A stretch of DNA of 64,000 bases from Paenibacillus catalpae (GTDB lineage Bacteria > Bacillota > Bacilli > Paenibacillales > Paenibacillaceae): assembly GCF_900112695.1 (NCBI RefSeq), contig NZ_FOMT01000002.1, forward strand, positions 750,479 to 814,478, written 5' to 3'. This document shows positions 59,437 through 64,000 of the stretch, piece after piece. The notes under the pieces were generated by a model. It had not been told where the DNA came from. It ran no database searches and worked only from the letters and a program-made list of their open reading frames with translations. Position numbers and translations under genes: made by a program. Position 1 is the first letter of the stretch. Each line of letters begins with the position of its first letter.

Positions 59437-59484
59437 TTAAATACGATACTTAGATTACGCATTAAACCAGGGGGTTAACAACAT

Positions 59485-60138
59485 ATGAAGAAAGCTTCGA
59501 TCATGACTACAACAGTACTCGGCTTATCTCTTCTTTTTGCCACAGGATCGGTTCATGCGGCCAGCAAAACACATACGGCTGTGGAGGGCGATACGTTCTG
59601 GAAGCTCTCGCAGAAATATCAGGTATCCGTTGATAAGCTCATGAAAGCAAACTCAAAGATTAATCCTTTAAATATATACTCCGGTCTTAAGATTGTCATT
59701 CCAACGACAGCAGCTAAAGCCAAAACAACAACGGCTGCTGCTAAAAAGACAACAACAGCTAAGGCAACTACGGTTACAGCGCAAAGCGTAACAGCTAAGG
59801 ATGGCACCATTCATACCTTCAGCAAGCAGATTACGGTTAAAGCAACGGCATACAGCGGCGCAGCAGAAGAGAATGGCGGCTGGGCAGGTCTTGACTACTT
59901 CGGCAATAAGCTTAAAGTAGGCACAGTTGCCGTTGACCCTAAGGTTATTCCGCTTGGCACAAAGCTTTACGTTACGGGCTATAACTCTGATGGTCTTCCA
60001 ACAGGCGGTATGGTTGCGACGGCAACCGACGTTGGCGGCGCGATCAAAGGCAATCGTATCGATATTTACTTGCCGGGCACTCCTGCTGAGGTAAGCAAAT
60101 TTGGCATTCAAAACGTAAAAGTATATGTCCTGAAGTAA
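59485..60138 (+). CDS. LysM-3D domain protein
   Basis: 217 residues, CAGGGGGTTAAC before the ATG. A signal peptide at about 1-25 precedes a LysM domain (HTAVEGDTFWKLSQKYQVSVDKLMKANSKINP) that binds peptidoglycan, an Ala/Thr/Lys linker and a 3D domain (TAYSGAAEENGGW, VDPKVIPLGTKLYV, TATDVGGAIKGNRIDIYLP) with the three conserved aspartates. 3D domains are lytic-transglycosylase-like beta barrels of the MltA/Rpf-type group. It is probably a secreted wall-remodelling enzyme. Confidence 0.92.
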   Translation: MKKASIMTTTVLGLSLLFATGSVHAASKTHTAVEGDTFWKLSQKYQVSVDKLMKANSKINPLNIYSGLKIVIPTTAAKAKTTTAAAKKTTTAKATTVTAQSVTAKDGTIHTFSKQITVKATAYSGAAEENGGWAGLDYFGNKLKVGTVAVDPKVIPLGTKLYVTGYNSDGLPTGGMVATATDVGGAIKGNRIDIYLPGTPAEVSKFGIQNVKVYVLK

Positions 60139-60145
60139 AGATTGG

Positions 60146-60178
60146 ATAACCGGAAGCCTTGCTGCTTCCGGTTATTTC
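60146..60178. terminator. Bidirectional terminator LysM-3D / deacetylase
   Basis: ATAACCGGAAGC and GCTTCCGGTTAT arms with a T-rich flank; the minus-strand deacetylase ends at 60172 within it. Confidence 0.8.
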
Positions 60179-60975
60179 ATTTTATCGGCAGGTTGATTGA
60201 GCATCTCTGGCAGCGTCACGAACTTATAGCCTTTTTTCCTAAGCTGCGAGATAAGAACTGGCAACGCCTGAATAGTTCCGGTAAGATCCTGTCCGTATCC
60301 GCCGCCTGCATGCTGCAGGACAATGGAGCCTGGCTGCAGGGTCTTTTTTATATTGTGCAAAACGATCCCGCTGTTCGGATTATTCCGCCAATCCACGGAA
60401 TCCACATCCCAATTGACAACGGTGTAGCCGCTTTTTCTCGACCATGCTACTTGATCCGGAAGCATCTCGCCATACGGCGGCCGTACGAAGCGGGGATGGT
60501 ACCCGATAATCTTGCTTACAATGGCATCCGTCCGCCAGATTTGGGTATGAAATTCCCGGGAATTCAGCTGCGACATGACAGCATGATTATAAGAATGATT
60601 GCCTATGGTATGCCCTTCTCGATGTATCCGCCGGACCAGTGCCGGATGCTTCACCGCGCGGGAACCAACAACAAAGAAAGTGGCGCAAACATCATAGCTC
60701 GCAAGAATATCCAATATCTGAGGAGTGAACCTCGGATCAGGTGCATCATCAAAAGTCAGGGCTATCTGTTTGGCGTTTCTTGGGCCATTTAAGATAAAAG
60801 AATCGGGAAACTGCTTATGCATCTTTACCCATGACATGCCGGCTGCTTTTTGTTTTTTCGGCTTTGAAGGGGAAGAGGCTTGGGCTTGTTCCATAGAAGC
60901 AAATAACAGAACGATGGATAATACCATGAGAAACCATCGCTTCTTTCTGCCGGGCTTAGACGGCATCAATTTCAT
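60172..60975 (-). CDS. Polysaccharide deacetylase (PdaA/CDA type)
   Basis: 267 residues, GGAGG ten bases before the ATG. A basic start and hydrophobic segment at about 12-30 form a signal peptide. NodB domain motifs: IALTFDDAPDPRF (motif 1), IGNHSYNHAVMS (motif 2), FVRPPYGEM (motif 3), WDVDSVDWRN (motif 4) and IVLQHAGG (motif 5), so the active site is complete. Substrates may be peptidoglycan MurNAc/GlcNAc or chitin-like polymers. It is distinct from the deacetylase at 16.2 kb. Confidence 0.93.
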   Translation of the reverse strand: MKLMPSKPGRKKRWFLMVLSIVLLFASMEQAQASSPSKPKKQKAAGMSWVKMHKQFPDSFILNGPRNAKQIALTFDDAPDPRFTPQILDILASYDVCATFFVVGSRAVKHPALVRRIHREGHTIGNHSYNHAVMSQLNSREFHTQIWRTDAIVSKIIGYHPRFVRPPYGEMLPDQVAWSRKSGYTVVNWDVDSVDWRNNPNSGIVLHNIKKTLQPGSIVLQHAGGGYGQDLTGTIQALPVLISQLRKKGYKFVTLPEMLNQPADKMK

Positions 60976-61061
60976 TCGTTTAGTGCCTCCGTTTCGCGTT
61001 TCGTATGTAATCCGTTAAGCTATTTTTCCCGTTCCTCAAGGGATCATGCGCAATCACAAAA

Positions 61062-61093
61062 ACAGCCGCATCCAGAAGCCTGGATGCGGCTGT
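61062..61093 (-). terminator. Terminator of the MCP gene
   Basis: ACAGCCGCATCCA and TGGATGCGGCTGT arms. Confidence 0.85.
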
Positions 61094-61108
61094 TATGCTT
61101 CCTTTATC

Positions 61109-62374
61109 CTATTTCATTTTGAACACTTGAATCGTGCGCTGAAGCTGTGTGGCCATGTTGAGCATACGCTCTGTCTCTTGGACGACGCCTTGAACAGATG
61201 CAATCTGCTCGTTCATAGAGGCGGATACCTGCTCTGTACCAGCTGCGGATTCCTCGGTAATAGCGGATATATTCTGGATGGCATCCGAAATTTTGCGGGC
61301 GCTCTCCAGCATTTGATCGCTTTCGCTTGCAAAGGCAGCAATCTGCTCGGTTATAAACTGAACGCTTTGAACAATCTCCGCAAATACCATCTCGGACTCG
61401 CGGATCCGTTCTGTCTGTATCTTAACGACTTCTTCATTCACCTTCATATGATTAATCGTTTGCTTGATGCCTTGATCGATACTCTTCACAAGACTGAATA
61501 CTTCCTTGGTGGAAGCCGTTGATTCTTCTGCGAGCTTGCGTACTTCCTGGGCAACTACTGCAAAGCCGCGGCCGTGCTCGCCCGCACGGGCAGCCTCAAT
61601 GGAAGCGTTAAGCGAGAGAAGGTTGGTCTGCTCGGCAATATCGGAGATTGCCGTTGTCATAGCTGTGATGCCTTGTGCCTTCCGGGCCAGATCGGTAATC
61701 GTCTCCGATACCTTCTCTGTTGCTTCTACGTTACGGCGCATCCCTTCGGATTGCGCTTCGAGTGCTTCTCGTCCTTTATCAACAAGACCCAGGGTGAGCT
61801 CGGAGCGTTCGTTCATTTCTTTCGTCGCATGGGCATAGTTCGCGACCTTCTTCTCGATCTCGGCAATGGATTCACTCATGTCCGCGACATCCTCGGATAT
61901 TTCATTTGCTCCCGTTGCCAATTCGTTGGAGGAGGCGGCAACCTGCTCCATTGCAATCTGAATGTGATTGTTTTTATCAAAAATATTTCGGCTTGTTTCC
62001 GATACATGCCTTGTAATATTGGAGGTTTCGGTCAAAATATCGCGCAGCTTGTCCACCATGCTGTTAAAGGCATGTCCAACTTCGCCAAGAGACGCATTTG
62101 AAGCGGTATCAATTCTTTGCGTGAAATCGCCCTTGGAGATTCGGAACGCCGCGTTTGACATTTCTTCAAACGAGGAGCTTAACGCCCTTTCGATAAAACC
62201 GACAGTCGGATAAGCAATGATAGCTAATACCGCCGTTACGATAATACCGGCAAGGAAGGAGCCGCCGCTAAATAAAATAACCAGGTTCAGTGCAATTGCA
62301 ACCAGCGCCAAATTGAAATAAATGGAGGTCATCAGCTTACTTCTAACGGATAAGGAATAGTACCATTGGCTCAT
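61109..62374 (-). CDS. Methyl-accepting chemotaxis protein without a large ectodomain
   Basis: 421 residues, AAGGAG nine bases before the ATG. Two adjacent membrane segments (about 15-32 and 36-55) are joined by only a few residues, so there is no extracellular sensor. A HAMP-like region (about 56-110) is followed by the signalling domain, with the hairpin tip in family style ([26 protein letters not shown]; Glu at the tip) and Glu/Gln-rich methylation helices on both sides. It likely senses a membrane or cytoplasmic state. Confidence 0.92.
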   Translation of the reverse strand: MSQWYYSLSVRSKLMTSIYFNLALVAIALNLVILFSGGSFLAGIIVTAVLAIIAYPTVGFIERALSSSFEEMSNAAFRISKGDFTQRIDTASNASLGEVGHAFNSMVDKLRDILTETSNITRHVSETSRNIFDKNNHIQIAMEQVAASSNELATGANEISEDVADMSESIAEIEKKVANYAHATKEMNERSELTLGLVDKGREALEAQSEGMRRNVEATEKVSETITDLARKAQGITAMTTAISDIAEQTNLLSLNASIEAARAGEHGRGFAVVAQEVRKLAEESTASTKEVFSLVKSIDQGIKQTINHMKVNEEVVKIQTERIRESEMVFAEIVQSVQFITEQIAAFASESDQMLESARKISDAIQNISAITEESAAGTEQVSASMNEQIASVQGVVQETERMLNMATQLQRTIQVFKMK

Positions 62375-62615
62375 TATGTAAGCGCTCCTTTTTATAGAAT
62401 AACCATATTATAGCATCAGCGTTGAAATTGGTCTATAAATGTCGAATGAGATCGAGACTTTTTGACTAAAGAAAAATATGTAATTGCGTGATAATTGTAA
62501 AAAATTATAATTTACTATATTGTCAATTTATTGAAAAGATTTTATAATCAGACCTGAGAACTAGTTGGTAACAACTATTTACAACATTATCAGGGTAGAA
62601 AGGAGGAGAAATTAT

Positions 62616-63050
62616 ATGAATTTAGATGCTATGCCATTGGCACGGCAAGTTGATTTTGTATTTCGCCAATTAGAAGAGGAACTTACACATGCAGTTGGGG
62701 GAACGGTTCACATTCACATTCGGAATAATGCTGTCGGCAAATTTGGCCTTCGTCACAATCCGATTGAGAGTCGAAACGGCAAACTGGAGCAAGACGAAGA
62801 GGGAGGCATGACACCGACGCAGGTCCAGGCGTTTCGCAAACTTGCGATTGATGCTTTGAAATTGAGAAGGAATTGGACGCATGGCGAAATTATGTACGAT
62901 TTCGCTGTCCGGCAGAACGCGGGCACCTGGTCGGCTAGCATCTGCTACGAATCGAATTATAATACAGCTAATTGGAGTTATCGTTATCAGCAGCCGAAGC
63001 AGCCGATGCTGCGGGAAAAGAGCAGCGATAATGCCGGCTTTGATTTTTAG
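62616..63050 (+). CDS. Hypothetical protein, 144 residues
   Basis: ATG 62616 lies nine bases after AAAGGAGG, with an AT-rich 240-base leader upstream. Sequence features: an N-terminal helix (ARQVDFVFRQLEEELTHAVGG), a beta pair with HIHIRNNAVGKFG, a long middle helix (PTQVQAFRKLAIDALKLRRNW), and an aromatic C-terminal part (YNTANWSYRYQQPKQP). No signal or membrane segment. I do not recognise the family. It has its own terminator. Confidence 0.7.
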   Translation: MNLDAMPLARQVDFVFRQLEEELTHAVGGTVHIHIRNNAVGKFGLRHNPIESRNGKLEQDEEGGMTPTQVQAFRKLAIDALKLRRNWTHGEIMYDFAVRQNAGTWSASICYESNYNTANWSYRYQQPKQPMLREKSSDNAGFDF

Positions 63051-63074
63051 GCGATAGCCATTTTAATCCTTATA

Positions 63075-63108
63075 AACAGCCGTGCAGATTATTCTGCACG
63101 GCTGTTTT
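63075..63108. terminator. Terminator shared by the 144-residue gene and the TIGR03943 gene
   Basis: AACAGCCGTGCAG and CTGCACGGCTGTT arms between convergent genes. Confidence 0.85.
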
Positions 63109-63119
63109 GTCGCATTTCG

Positions 63120-63539
63120 CTATTTAACCTCATGGCTTCCCGAATGAAGATGCGGAATTCCGCTGCTGTTTACTTCATGCTCCTGTGCTGCTGCAGGGAG
63201 CAGAAATCCAAGCAGCAGGGGCAGCAGGAATAACCCATAGACAAGAATGCTTTTGAGAGGAGACATCGAGTGGTCGTGATCATGATCATGGTGGTCATGA
63301 TGGTGGTGCTTGTGAGGGGAATCATGGCCGCATTCATCACAATCAGCAGCATGAGGCCGATGACTCAGAGCAAGGAAGGCTTGGTGAACGGCTGCTGCAT
63401 TTAGTACGATGGCCGACAGCTTGACGTACAGCTCCATCCGGGGAGCAATATATAGCGGGAGCTGACCTAACCGGTCTAGATAGATGATCAGGAAAGCGAA
63501 GGCGGCAAGAAAGCCTGCCCTTATCCAGTTATGATTCAT
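63120..63539 (-). CDS. TIGR03943-family membrane protein (YcgQ-like), short form
   Basis: 139 residues; ATG 63539 overlaps the permease stop by ATGA, with GGAGG seven bases upstream. Membrane segments are at about 8-25, 38-58 and 95-115. A His/Asp-rich loop lies in between (CDECGHDSPHKHHHHDHHDHDHDH), likely to bind zinc or another metal. YcgQ proteins are usually nearly 300 residues and accompany YcgR/YraQ permeases; this one ends after the N-terminal half, so it is a natural short form or a truncation. Confidence 0.75.
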   Translation of the reverse strand: MNHNWIRAGFLAAFAFLIIYLDRLGQLPLYIAPRMELYVKLSAIVLNAAAVHQAFLALSHRPHAADCDECGHDSPHKHHHHDHHDHDHDHSMSPLKSILVYGLFLLPLLLGFLLPAAAQEHEVNSSGIPHLHSGSHEVK

Positions 63540-64000
63540 CGGAGCACCTCCAGCAGCCATACGCTAGCCAGTACCAGCGTAAAGGTCAAGATGGTAATCG
63601 AAAGGACGATCCGTATCCGGAAAGCGGATAGCATCATCAGCATATTTTTCAAATCGATCATGGGACCAAACACAAGGAAGGCAAGCAGCGGACCATGCTC
63701 AAACATCCCTCCAAACGAAGCGGCAATAAAGGCGTCCGAGGTGGAGCAGATCGAGAGCAGGAAGGCCAGCCCCATCATAAAGAAATAGGAGAGGACAGGC
63801 TGATCTGCAACCGATTCGAAGGCCTGGCGGTCAATAAAGGATTGGATCACAGCCGTAAGCAGCGCGCCAAAGATTAAATATTTGCCCATATCGAAAAACT
63901 CATCGGATGCATGTCCTAGTGTTGAGGACAGCCTGCCGCTTTTCTTAACCGGCTCATGTCTTTCATGAATATGATGGTGATGGTCGTGATCATGATTGTG
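63536..64000 (-). CDS. YcgR/YraQ-type permease, C-terminal part (5' end outside window)
   Basis: The frame is open to the window edge, so the start lies beyond 64000; the internal ATG at 63889 is not the start. Visible: a His-rich loop (HNHDHDHHHHIHERHE), then membrane segments including FLLSICSTSDAFIAASF and GPLLAFLVFGPMIDLKNMLMM, typical of the UPF0718/YraQ permease family. The conserved CSTSDAF motif marks the family. It probably transports a metal-related or sulfur-related solute together with the downstream TIGR03943 protein; the substrate is not known. Confidence 0.8.
   Translation of the reverse strand, partial: HNHDHDHHHHIHERHEPVKKSGRLSSTLGHASDEFFDMGKYLIFGALLTAVIQSFIDRQAFESVADQPVLSYFFMMGLAFLLSICSTSDAFIAASFGGMFEHGPLLAFLVFGPMIDLKNMLMMLSAFRIRIVLSITILTFTLVLASVWLLEVLR

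Noticed and set aside
58692..59462. 256-codon minus-strand frame rich in Cys, Trp and Phe
   Set aside because: It is the antisense reading of the CAP protein and its KPTTPA repeats.

Overview
The window reads as chromosome of a spore-forming Firmicute of the Paenibacillaceae type. The reasons are strong GGAGG-type ribosome sites with ATG/GTG/TTG starts, S-layer-homology and copper-amine-oxidase-like envelope proteins, a CmpA-type spore cortex protein, a tex/SprT/tRNA neighbourhood, and many AraC, WYL and GAF-kinase regulators. The assignment is inference from gene content; no 16S or database comparison was possible.

Layout. 0-10 kb: a truncated S-layer/YcdB-type protein, a cupredoxin-like protein, DedA, thioredoxin-like, MBL hydrolase, tex, an Rrf2 regulator with a nitroreductase, cmpA (50 codons), and SprT. 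9.9-10.6 kb: a five-tRNA operon (Asn-Ser-Glu-Lys-Leu). 10.6-17.0 kb: an OmpR-type two-component system followed by three envelope genes (lipoprotein, three-repeat stalk protein, polysaccharide deacetylase). Their leaders share an almost identical promoter box with exactly conserved spacing to a TATACT -10. 17-20.4 kb: FAH-family hydrolase, XRE/MmyB-type regulator, ketoacyl-ACP synthase. 20.3-25.2 kb: two WYL regulators, a structured intergenic RNA region ending in a tRNA-like element with permuted arm order, a soluble slipin and an RlaP-type nucleotidyltransferase, which together look like an RNA-repair locus without a visible ligase. 25.2-31 kb: a GAF histidine kinase with a cysteine cluster plus NarL regulator, azoreductase, a 53-residue protein, an amidase, an orphan RepB-like primase, and a CHRD protein. 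31.4-35.4 kb: a sugar/polyol operon (two Gfo/Idh/MocA oxidoreductases, an epimerase, an AraC regulator).

35.7-46.3 kb is an AT-richer accessory stretch with haloalkane dehalogenase, peroxiredoxin-like, imine-reductase-like and MetX-like enzymes, each beside its own regulator, plus small orphan immunity-like genes and one broken gene. Eight copies of a palindromic repeat family (CTAACG-N4/5-CGTTAG followed by a second hairpin) are spread only through this stretch. One copy forms the 3' end of a coding region.

46.4-64 kb returns to core-like content: an MBL hydrolase-TetR pair with twin operators, an AraC/uronate-isomerase-like divergent pair, an MFS transporter, and an ArsR regulator with a four-module sulfur-transfer flavoprotein behind a 22-bp perfect palindrome. 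Then come an epimerase/oxidoreductase operon, secreted CAP and LysM-3D proteins, a second polysaccharide deacetylase, an MCP, and a permease/TIGR03943 pair cut by the window end.
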